From: Arsukibacterium sp. UBA5043
Lineage (GTDB): Bacteria > Pseudomonadota > Gammaproteobacteria > Enterobacterales > Alteromonadaceae
Direction of reading: 5' to 3'
Assembly (NCBI GenBank): GCA_002415085.1
Contig: DIBV01000001.1
Coordinates: 310,001 to 374,000 of the forward strand
DNA: 64,000 nt
Of this stretch, positions 38,301-44,967 are shown piece by piece. The notes under the pieces are model-generated. The model was given only the letters and a program-made list of their open reading frames with translations. It was not told the DNA's origin and did not search any database. Each line of letters opens with the position of its first letter. Position 1 is the stretch's first letter. Made by a program: the position numbers and the translations under genes.

Positions 38301-38441
38301 GACGTGTTTTTTGCCAGTCTGGCGGTTGTTATTATGTTTGGTTTAGGTTTTGCAACATTACTGACATTGCTATTTTTACCGGTACTGTATTGCACGGTGT
38401 TTAACATTAAAACCAAACCGGCAACGGTGTTGCCCGCCTAA
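35367..38441 (+). CDS. RND multidrug efflux permease (AcrB/HAE1-like)
   Basis: 1024 residues, twelve membrane segments and two large periplasmic loops, the standard RND pump. GMLVDNAIVITEGILIG near residue 400 carries the proton-relay aspartate. The second half ends with GFLSLSGMLIKNCIVLVEQI and RVRPVSMAAITTILGMIPLL. The N-terminus ARYFIRYRTSSWLFAAILL and PQFTLKQALIITQYPGASPV place it in the subgroup with AEDP/LEDP motifs, often annotated as drug or heavy-metal-unrelated efflux. It acts with the adaptor upstream; no outer-membrane factor is in the operon. Confidence 0.92.
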   Translation: MDIARYFIRYRTSSWLFAAILLFAGIVSYLGLGRLEDPQFTLKQALIITQYPGASPVQVEEEVSYPLENAIQQLPYVNHVSSVSSAGLSQLMVEMKDTYRAQELKQIWDELRHKVNDLQPQLPPGVKSPQIKDDFGDVYGILYAISGEGYQADELRDYVDFLRRELVLVPSVGKVAVGGVQQEQVIVEISRPRLTALGIAPQTLSALLQSQNMVANAGSIKVGPDRLRIYPTGEFQSVAELESLIISSPDSKELIYLGDVARVYRENAEVPQQLIRFNGENALTLGVAFSAGVNVVEAGNQVKQRLAELEYNRPVGITLNTIYNQPDEVASSVSGFIINLAAAVVIVILVLLLFMGLRSGILIGVILLLTVLGTFIFMQQMNIELQRVSLGALIIALGMLVDNAIVITEGILIGMQRRLKLADAASLIVKQTQWPLLGATVIAIAAFAPIGLSSDATGEFAGSLFWVLLVSLLLSWVTAITLTPFFASILFKDNIQHENEQPEQLYQGVVFSVYRKTLFFALRHRMVTYLLTAGMLVAAVIGFGNVKQVFFPPSNTPIFMVDLWQPEGTDIRHASEDAVQLMNYLTSLNGVSHVTSTSGRGAERFMLTYQPEKNFAAYSQLIIRADQREQLPQLMQQTRQYITEQLPRLQYKLLQLEVGPSTPAKIEARFSGADPDVLRTLAQQAKAILNADGQAVSVRDNWRQRAKVIRPRFNEAMARRAGISKQDIDEVLLTSMAGRTVGIYRDGTHLLPIVARSPLAERDNLDALYDLQVYSNKLQRYVPITQVVTGFDLVWEDAQIQRRDRKRTITVMADNDNLSDDTASALQARVKADIEAIELPTGYFLSWGGEYEAQQKAQHALFSSLPLGYLMMFVVTVLLFNSLRSALVIWACVPLAIIGVSFGLVLLDAPFGFIALLGFLSLSGMLIKNCIVLVEQIKLELFEGKVAFDAVFDSAVSRVRPVSMAAITTILGMIPLLGDVFFASLAVVIMFGLGFATLLTLLFLPVLYCTVFNIKTKPATVLPA

Positions 38442-38450
38442 CCGAGTATG

Positions 38451-38477
38451 GCCAGCAAGCGGGGGTTTGTTGCTGGC
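38451..38477. terminator. Hairpin after the RND permease gene
   Basis: GCCAGCAA (38451-38458) pairs with TTGCTGGC (38470-38477) around an 11-base loop, nine bases after the stop codon. It lacks a clean T-run, so a terminator is likely but not certain. Confidence 0.42.
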
Positions 38478-38623
38478 TGAGCTCATTCATTTATTTCGTT
38501 TATTTTGTCAGTTATCACAGAGCTGGAAATGTCTGCTACAGTTAATGCTATTGACTAAATTGCTCATGTATTTAACATGTTGTAACAGGTTTTCGGTTTT
38601 TCTGTGACTAACGGAATGAATAA

Positions 38624-39058
38624 ATGGTGTGGTTGTTGTTTTTGCATATTGCCAGTCTGGTGATCTGGGCGGCGTCGCTGTGTATTTTATTAATGCTGCT
38701 GGCGCGTAAGACATCGAATTGGCCGCAAGTGGCTGGCAAGGGAGACTCGCTGGAGCGGCGATGGTTTACCGGTCTGGCCAGCCCGGCGGGACTATGCAGC
38801 ATAATATCCGGCACACTGGTATTTGTGGTGCAACAGAATTTCGACCGTTGGCTGCTGCTTAAACTTACCCTGGTCACTGCCCTGGTAGCCTGTCATGTTG
38901 TCGCCGGTTTGCTTATTCTTTATCGTAAACGGCCGCAAAGTAGCAGTGTTAGCGGCAAATGTGCTGCGTTACTGTCAGTGGTGCTGTTGTTGATATTCAG
39001 CATTGTGGTGCTGGTGTTGCTAAAACCGCAGCAGGAGCAAATACCATGGTTTTTATAG
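38624..39058 (+). CDS. CopD-family small membrane protein
   Basis: 144 residues with four membrane helices. The N-terminus MVWLLFLHIASLVIWAASL has the family His in the first helix, and a second His lies in LVACHVVAGLLILYRK; these are candidate heme or copper ligands. CopD-like proteins take part in copper uptake or resistance, or resemble HemJ. Given the oxidase genes that follow, copper or heme supply to the oxidase is a reasonable inference. Close to, but not overlapping, the antisense DUF2231 gene. Confidence 0.7.
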   Translation: MVWLLFLHIASLVIWAASLCILLMLLARKTSNWPQVAGKGDSLERRWFTGLASPAGLCSIISGTLVFVVQQNFDRWLLLKLTLVTALVACHVVAGLLILYRKRPQSSSVSGKCAALLSVVLLLIFSIVVLVLLKPQQEQIPWFL

Positions 39059-39111
39059 CGGGCATGGTGTGTATCGCGGTCATCGTTTTTATCGCAATGA
39101 TATTGCCGCTG

Positions 39112-39591
39112 TCAGGTGTTAGCGTCTTCTTCCAGCATATCGTCAACATTGACCCCAACCGCATACTCGTAGACCAGCCTGCCACCAAGATAGCCGGTGC
39201 CAATAATCAGCAGCCCGCTGAGCAGCGACAGATACAGTCCGCGTGGCATAATGTGCGCTGCTGGATCTGGCAGGCGCAAAATCCAGTTAAAGGTTGCCAG
39301 CGACAGCAACATTACCGCCAGCATGGCATGGCACCAGCCACTTATCAGGCGTCTGATCTGACTAACAATCAGCAAATCCATCAGTCCGGCACAACTGGCC
39401 AGCCAGCCCCCGATAGCACCCACCCCAGCGAGCCACAAACTGGCACGGGCCCAGAATGGATCGGCGCTAAAGACAAATGCCAGATCAGAGGCAACCAGGC
39501 CAATCAGCGCGGCAACCGGGAAATGAATCAGCCCGGGATGAATAGGGTGGCCAAAAATTTTAATTTGACTGTTAATGGGATCCATCGACAT
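39112..39591 (-). CDS. DUF2231 membrane protein
   Basis: 159 residues with about four membrane helices. The family start GHPIHPGLIHFPVAALIGLV is clear near residue 14; the HPxHPxxxHFP motif suggests metal or heme binding by His residues. It is encoded against the direction of the oxidase genes, with its start 27 bp from the favoured start of subunit II. DUF2231 genes often sit near oxidase clusters. ATG at 39591 or the second ATG at 39585. Confidence 0.78.
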   Translation of the reverse strand: MSMDPINSQIKIFGHPIHPGLIHFPVAALIGLVASDLAFVFSADPFWARASLWLAGVGAIGGWLASCAGLMDLLIVSQIRRLISGWCHAMLAVMLLSLATFNWILRLPDPAAHIMPRGLYLSLLSGLLIIGTGYLGGRLVYEYAVGVNVDDMLEEDANT

Positions 39592-39618
39592 ATCTCAGCT
39601 CCAAAACACATATATCCG

Positions 39619-40344
39619 GTGGCAACAACACCACGGCCTACATCTTTTCGCCACAGTGTAGCAGTGATTTGGCCGGCTATCCTGCTGTTAAGCCTGGCCG
39701 GATGCAGTGGGCCATTTTCAAGCCTTGATCCAATGGGGCCTGCAGCTGCAGAGGTGGCAATGTTATGGTGGGGCATGTTTATTGCCGCTGTTGTTGTACT
39801 GCTGGCAATGGTGCTGCTCTGGCATTATGCGATAAAACGTAAAACAGATGAACAACCGATGCGCCCCGCCAGTGGCTGGATTATCTGGGGTGGCATTGTG
39901 CTGCCTTCCGTTACTATCACGGCATTGTTGATTGCCGGTTTGCCGGTAGGACAACGGATGATGCCATTACCTGATGAAAATGCCATGCAGATTAATGTGA
40001 CCGGGCATCAGTGGTATTGGCATGTTGTTTATCCTGAGCATCAGTTACAAATGACGGATGTGTTACATATACCGGTTGATACTCCGGTGCATTTGTCATT
40101 AACCAGTGCTGATGTGATTCACTCGTTTTGGGTGCCCAGGCTGGCAGTAAAATTGGATTTACTACCAGGGCGGACTAATGTACTGCGACTTGAAGCCTCG
40201 CAAGCAGGGGTATTCCGTGGCCAGTGCGCTGAGTATTGTGGTGTTGGACATGCTCATATGCAATTTACCGTTATTGCTCACAGTCAGCCCGACTTTGCCG
40301 TGTGGTTGCAGCAACGGACACAGGAGTTAACTCACGATGACTGA
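39619..40344 (+). CDS. coxB: Cytochrome c oxidase subunit II (lipoprotein, CuA), start uncertain
   Basis: Accepts electrons from cytochrome c at its CuA centre and passes them to subunit I. About 241 residues. A lipoprotein signal (VIWPAILLLSLAGCSGP) is followed by two membrane helices (WWGMFIAAVVVLLAMVLLWH and SGWIIWGGIVLPSVTITALL), then the CuA cupredoxin domain with VIHSFWVP and GQCAEYCGVGHAHMQF, holding all ligands. No ATG fits: the frame stays open far upstream but would overlap the antisense DUF2231 gene, so I prefer the GTG at 39619; the GTG at 39664 is an alternative. Overlaps the next gene by eight bases. Confidence 0.85.
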   Translation: MATTPRPTSFRHSVAVIWPAILLLSLAGCSGPFSSLDPMGPAAAEVAMLWWGMFIAAVVVLLAMVLLWHYAIKRKTDEQPMRPASGWIIWGGIVLPSVTITALLIAGLPVGQRMMPLPDENAMQINVTGHQWYWHVVYPEHQLQMTDVLHIPVDTPVHLSLTSADVIHSFWVPRLAVKLDLLPGRTNVLRLEASQAGVFRGQCAEYCGVGHAHMQFTVIAHSQPDFAVWLQQRTQELTHDD

Positions 40345-42859
40345 CAACCCATCAGGCACAACGGCACAGGCAATTGGCCGTCAGTTACATCAGATCTGGG
40401 CAAATTTGCCGGGGTGGGGCAGTTTAGCGGCAGTCAATCACGGTACTATTGGCTTACGCTTTATGGTAACCGGCATGGTTTTTTTCCTGATTGGTGGTGT
40501 CCTGGCAATGCTGCTTCGCAGTCAACTTGCCTTGCCTGAGCAGCAATTGGTTTCTGCGGAAACGTATAGCCAGTTATTTAGTATGCATGGCACCGTTATG
40601 ATGTTTTTGTTTGCCATTCCGGTTCTTGAAGGCCTGGCCATTTATCTGATCCCAAAGATGATAGGAGCCCGGGATCTGGTTTTTCCACGGCTGAGCGCGC
40701 TGGGTTATTACTGTTATTTATTTGGCGGTATTATTATTATGTCCAGTTTGTTGCTCGGTATTGCACCCGCTTCAGGCTGGTTTATGTATACCCCCCTTAG
40801 TAGCAGCGAGTTCGCGCCCGGACCCGGCTCAGACTTCTGGTTACTGGGCATCACCTTTGTTGAAATTTCAGCGATGTCGGCCGGCATTGAGCTGACAGTC
40901 TCCATTTTATGCAGTCGGGCCCGTGGCATGACACTAAGTCGGATGCCGCTATTTTGCTGGTATATTCTGGTGATGGCGTTGATGATAGTATTCGGTTTTC
41001 CGCCACTAATTCTGGCCAGTATTCTGCTGGAGCTGGAGCGCGCTGCCGGTATGCCGTTTTTCACCGTCGCTGCCGGTGGTGATCCATTATTATGGCAGCA
41101 CCTGTTCTGGCTGTTCGGTCATCCTGAGGTTTACATTATATTTCTGCCGGCAGCAGGTATTGTCTCAACTCTAATCCCCGTATTCAGTGGCCGGCCAATT
41201 GTCGGCTACCGTTGGATCGTCATTGCGGTAATTCTAACCGGTTTTATCAGTTTTGGACTCTGGGTGCACCACATGTTCACCGTGGGAATTCCCCAGCTGG
41301 CGCAAGCCTTCTTTTCAATAGCCAGTATGCTGGTGGCAATACCTACGGCAATTCAGGTGTTCGCCTGGCTGGCAACCTTATGGCGCGGTAAGGTTGTGTT
41401 CCGCCTGCCAATGTTATGGATAAGCGGTTTTCTGGTGATATTTGTTTGCGGCGGCCTGACTGGAGTAATGCTGGCGCTGGTACCCTTTAACTGGCAGGTG
41501 CATGATACTCATTTTGTAGTAGCGCATATGCATTATGTGCTGGTAGGGGGGATGTTCTTTCCCCTTATCGCGGGTTTGTACTACTGGCTGCCATTAGTCT
41601 CGGGCCGGATGCCGTCAGCGGTGATTGGTCGCTGGGGTTTCTGGTTAACCTTTACTGGCTTTAATCTGACCTTTTTACTGATGCACCTTACTGGCTTACT
41701 CGGTATGCCGCGGCGGATTTATACTTATGAAGCCGGCGTGGGCTGGGATGGTTTAAATCTGTTGTCATCAATTGGCGGTTTTGTTATGGCCATCGGTGTC
41801 GCGTTAGTGCTGCTGGATTTACTACTGCACTTTTGGTTTGGTAAGCGTGCCACGGCAAACCCCTGGCAGGCCGATACGCTGGAATGGGCATTAGAAATGC
41901 CACCGGCGCAGTATAATTTTGTCAGCTTACCCGAAGTAGCCAGCCGGGAGCCGCTGTGGCAAAACCCAAACCTTGCCAGGCGTATTGCGGCTGCTCAGGA
42001 AGGCCTGGCGGATACCAGCCGGGGTAAACGGGAAACGTATGGCACCTCTGCCATCAGCGCTCAGCCGGAAAAAATATTACAGTTACCCGGTAATTCCTGG
42101 TGGCCACTGGCCAGTGCGCTATTGCTGGCACTGATGTGTATCAGCTTACTGTGCCGCTGGTACGAACTGGCCCTATTGGCGTTTGCCATAACGGTTATCG
42201 CGCTGTTGTGTTGGGGATGGGAAAATGGCGGGCATCCGAAAGCTGCAGGGCTATCAGAGGCCAACTCGCCGGAATTACCGCTGGAAGTACAAACGCTTGA
42301 TGGCCCTGGGCGCTGGGGCATGATTGTAACCTTACTGGCCAACGGTGCCTTGTATATGTCGTTGCTGTTTGGCTGGTTCTATTTATGGACAGCCGCCCCG
42401 CAATGGTCAGCGCCCGCCCACGGACCTTTACCGTTTTGGTTGTTAGTAGTGGCGGGTTTGCCAGTAACCCTGACAGTGTGGTTGTTTCAGCGCTTGTGTC
42501 GGCGTTTGGCCAAGGGTAATACCAGGCACCTGGCATCTGGTTTGTGGTTAAGTGCCGGTCTCGGTTTGAGTCATTTTGTCATAGTAACGACGTTGTTTAT
42601 CAAGGCACCTCTGGCGTATACCAGCAGTGCTCATGATGCGGTGCTACTGGTTATTCTGCTTTATTTGCTCGGCCATAGCGCCCTGGCCACGGTATTGACG
42701 GCGTTACAGGCGCTCAGGGTAAAGCGTGGTTATGTTGGCGCCGCCTTGCCTTATGAACCACAGGTTATAACACCATTGTGGTGCTACTATCTGGTGGTTT
42801 ACTGGCTTAGCATCGCTTTGTTTTTTTTGCTTCCGCTGGGGTGGGGAGAGGTACTGTGA
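40337..42859 (+). CDS. coxA: Cytochrome c oxidase subunit I-III fusion
   Basis: 840 residues. The heme-copper oxidase core covers about 1-560: FSMHGTVMMF (low-spin heme His), FGHPEVYIIFLPAAG (Cu_B His with cross-linked Tyr and the key Glu), VHHMFTVG (two Cu_B His) and HDTHFVVAHMHYVL (heme ligands). Residues ~590-840 are a subunit III-type domain with several helices (GRWGMIVTLLANGALYMSLL, FIKAPLAYTSSAHDAVLLVI). At the D-channel entry GARD keeps the Asp, but the usual Asn of PRxN is Ser (PRLSALGYY). Such I-III fusions are known in a subset of A-type oxidases. Co-transcribed with subunit II and the next two genes. Confidence 0.92.
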   Translation: MTDNPSGTTAQAIGRQLHQIWANLPGWGSLAAVNHGTIGLRFMVTGMVFFLIGGVLAMLLRSQLALPEQQLVSAETYSQLFSMHGTVMMFLFAIPVLEGLAIYLIPKMIGARDLVFPRLSALGYYCYLFGGIIIMSSLLLGIAPASGWFMYTPLSSSEFAPGPGSDFWLLGITFVEISAMSAGIELTVSILCSRARGMTLSRMPLFCWYILVMALMIVFGFPPLILASILLELERAAGMPFFTVAAGGDPLLWQHLFWLFGHPEVYIIFLPAAGIVSTLIPVFSGRPIVGYRWIVIAVILTGFISFGLWVHHMFTVGIPQLAQAFFSIASMLVAIPTAIQVFAWLATLWRGKVVFRLPMLWISGFLVIFVCGGLTGVMLALVPFNWQVHDTHFVVAHMHYVLVGGMFFPLIAGLYYWLPLVSGRMPSAVIGRWGFWLTFTGFNLTFLLMHLTGLLGMPRRIYTYEAGVGWDGLNLLSSIGGFVMAIGVALVLLDLLLHFWFGKRATANPWQADTLEWALEMPPAQYNFVSLPEVASREPLWQNPNLARRIAAAQEGLADTSRGKRETYGTSAISAQPEKILQLPGNSWWPLASALLLALMCISLLCRWYELALLAFAITVIALLCWGWENGGHPKAAGLSEANSPELPLEVQTLDGPGRWGMIVTLLANGALYMSLLFGWFYLWTAAPQWSAPAHGPLPFWLLVVAGLPVTLTVWLFQRLCRRLAKGNTRHLASGLWLSAGLGLSHFVIVTTLFIKAPLAYTSSAHDAVLLVILLYLLGHSALATVLTALQALRVKRGYVGAALPYEPQVITPLWCYYLVVYWLSIALFFLLPLGWGEVL

Positions 42860-43227
42860 TCAAATTTAGCTGGTTTGCCCCGGGTCATCCGGCACAACTT
42901 GCAATCGGTCTGATGATTTGGAGCATCTGGTTTATTGCCATGTATGCCGGATTGTCGGTGGTGTGCCAGCTGACGCCCCCAGCAAAGCAGCAAAGTGCCG
43001 ATAGCTGGCTAAATATCGGCTTAGCGGCGTTTAGTGTGGTGGTGATCCTGTTGTTGTTAGCGCTTGCCTGGCGCAGTGGCCGTTATTGCGCAGCACAACA
43101 TCAGCGTAATCACAGCAACGCTGTTAACCGATTTGTTGGTTACGTCAGCACCATATTGTATCTGGCAGCCGCAGTGGCTACGTTAGCGGGCGGTTTGCCG
43201 GTTCTGGTATTTGCGCCATGCGCCTGA
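42856..43227 (+). CDS. Small membrane subunit of the oxidase operon, GTG start
   Basis: 123 residues, three membrane helices (AQLAIGLMIWSIWFIAMYAG, GLAAFSVVVILLLLALAW and VGYVSTILYLAAAVATLAGG). The GTG at 42856 overlaps the stop of the fusion gene (GTGA) and has GAGAGG five bases upstream. I recognise no named family with confidence; position and size suggest a small oxidase subunit or assembly factor. Overlaps the CtaG gene by ten bases. Confidence 0.65.
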   Translation: MIKFSWFAPGHPAQLAIGLMIWSIWFIAMYAGLSVVCQLTPPAKQQSADSWLNIGLAAFSVVVILLLLALAWRSGRYCAAQHQRNHSNAVNRFVGYVSTILYLAAAVATLAGGLPVLVFAPCA

Positions 43228-44042
43228 GATGCCCTCGCAACATAGCAAAAACCGCATTGTTATGGCTCAGTTTCGCCAGTTGGCCGTCGCACGCGCATAG
43301 TCCACTGCAAAGTGATGGCGCCAGTTATTGGGCTGCACTGCTGACGGTGATTATGCTGGGAATATTCTGGTTGTTGTATAGTGTTGGTTCGCTGCTGCGC
43401 TCGCCATCCCTATCGAAGGCATTATTGTTCCACAGTAGTGTGCTGCTTTGCGCGTTTGCTGTACTTGGTCCGCTGGATGAGTGGGCTGAAACCAGTGCCA
43501 GTGCTCATATGTTGCAGCATATGTTGTTTATGGTTGTTATTCCGCCAATGTGGGCATTAAGCGTGCCGTTGCCGCAATTTGCTGCCGCGACCGGCCATTG
43601 GGGCAGGGCGTTGTGGCAGCCTTTACTAAAAATCGCGGCCTATCCGTTAAGCCTGGCTTATCTGCATGCTGTTATGGTCTGGTTCTGGCACACCCCTCGT
43701 TTTTATGTGCTGGCACTGGAGCATCCCTGGTGGCATGTGGTGGAACATATTTGCTTTATTGTTACTGCCGCTTTGCTGTGGTGGTCAATTCTCAATTGCA
43801 ACGAACGCAATCGTAGCTGGGCGTTGCTGGCCTTGCTTTTTACGCTGATGCAAACAGGTTTTCTCGGTGCCATACTGACATTTGCAGATAGCCTTTTATA
43901 CTATCCGACGCATCAATTGGCAGATCAACAACTGGCCGGTTTGCTAATGTGGGTACCGGGTGGCTTGCCTTATCTATTAGCTGCTGCCTGGCTGGGCTAT
44001 TGTTGGTTAAATAGTGTCGCTGCCAATCATAAGCAAAGCTAA
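43218..44042 (+). CDS. ctaG: Cytochrome c oxidase assembly protein, CtaG (caa3 type)
   Basis: 274 residues, seven or so membrane helices. LDEWAETSASAHMLQHMLFM is the family motif with conserved His residues for copper handling, followed by WFWHTPRFYVLALEHPWWHV and VEHICFIVTAALLWWSI. This is the caa3_CtaG family, which helps insert copper into the oxidase; it is unrelated to the Cox11-type protein also called CtaG. Last gene of the oxidase operon, convergent with the transglutaminase gene. Confidence 0.88.
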   Translation: MRLRCPRNIAKTALLWLSFASWPSHAHSPLQSDGASYWAALLTVIMLGIFWLLYSVGSLLRSPSLSKALLFHSSVLLCAFAVLGPLDEWAETSASAHMLQHMLFMVVIPPMWALSVPLPQFAAATGHWGRALWQPLLKIAAYPLSLAYLHAVMVWFWHTPRFYVLALEHPWWHVVEHICFIVTAALLWWSILNCNERNRSWALLALLFTLMQTGFLGAILTFADSLLYYPTHQLADQQLAGLLMWVPGGLPYLLAAAWLGYCWLNSVAANHKQS

Positions 44043-44087
44043 GTTTACTATGCTGTTAATTTCCAGTTCTAGTGGCGGGTGGTTAGG

Positions 44088-44966
44088 TTAATCCAGTGGA
44101 GCAACATCAACAGCTACCGTAAGGGTGTGCTCACCACTGCCCTGCAGTAAACCCTTCAATGGCACCACATCGGCATAATCCCGGCCAAAAGCGACAGTAA
44201 GGTGTTGCTCATCAGCTAACAGGTTGTTTGTCGGGTCAAAGTCTACCCAGCCGAGCACCGGGTCAAAAACGGCAAACCAGGCGTGGGAGGCATCAGCCCC
44301 TACCAGGCGTGGTTGTCCCTCCGGAGGCCGTGTCTCCAGATAACCACTGACATAACGCGCCGGAACGCCAATACTACGCATGCAGGCTATGGCCAGTTGC
44401 GCAAAATCCTGACACACCCCTCGTTTATGCCTTATTACTTCACTTAGCGGCGTTACTACGGTGCTGAACTCCGGATCATATTGAAATTCTTTGAAAATCA
44501 GCTGATTGATCGTCTGGGCTAGCTGCAAAATATTTTGATTGTCGCCAAGCAATGGGGTCATGAGTGCTCTGGCTTCTGGCAATAGCGGGATCAGCCGACT
44601 GGCATTGTTACAAAGTCTTGCCTGCAATGTGGCGGTATCGCGCTGGCTCGCCAGATGCTGCTGCAATTGAGCTAGGCTGGCACCATCCTGAATTTTCAGT
44701 ATATTGTCCCGGCGCTGCACCCTGACAATACTGTTAGCTGTTACTGCAAGTTGCAGATGGGGGCTTTGCAGATGAATAAAATGCTGAGTGTTGCCAAAAT
44801 AATCAGTTCGTTGCTGCACTTCAGAGGGGGTGGGCTCAACATCAATCTGGGTTTGCTCAACCTGTTGATACGCCAATTGACGTGGTGTCAGGCACGCCAG
44901 GTTATAACTGTTGGCTACCGGCTGCGGGTAGCTGTACTGAGTAAGATGGCGCAGATTATATCTCAT
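44088..44966 (-). CDS. Transglutaminase-like protease domain protein, bacterial N-terminal type
   Basis: 292 residues, no signal peptide. The N-terminal beta domain begins MRYNLRHLTQYSYPQPVANS; the transglutaminase core carries the triad as Cys in RHKRGVCQDFAQLAIACMRS, His in ADASHAWFAVFDPVLG and Asp in WVDFDPTNNLLADEQH. The fold can cleave or form isopeptide bonds; in this context a cysteine peptidase acting on an ATP-grasp product is the standing prediction. The ATG at 44966 follows the fused ATP-grasp/alpha-E gene by one base, so the two are coupled. The upstream open frame is not conserved in the family. Confidence 0.9.
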   Translation of the reverse strand: MRYNLRHLTQYSYPQPVANSYNLACLTPRQLAYQQVEQTQIDVEPTPSEVQQRTDYFGNTQHFIHLQSPHLQLAVTANSIVRVQRRDNILKIQDGASLAQLQQHLASQRDTATLQARLCNNASRLIPLLPEARALMTPLLGDNQNILQLAQTINQLIFKEFQYDPEFSTVVTPLSEVIRHKRGVCQDFAQLAIACMRSIGVPARYVSGYLETRPPEGQPRLVGADASHAWFAVFDPVLGWVDFDPTNNLLADEQHLTVAFGRDYADVVPLKGLLQGSGEHTLTVAVDVAPLD

Positions 44967-44967
44967 T

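Noticed and set aside
36338-38416. Several long antisense frames inside the RND permease
   Set aside because: They are shadows of a GC-biased coding sequence; the sense frame is an unbroken, recognisable RND pump.
38959-39618. Long N-terminal extension of cytochrome oxidase subunit II
   Set aside because: It overlaps the antisense DUF2231 gene for most of its length and has no signal-peptide-like beginning; the lipoprotein signal starts much later.
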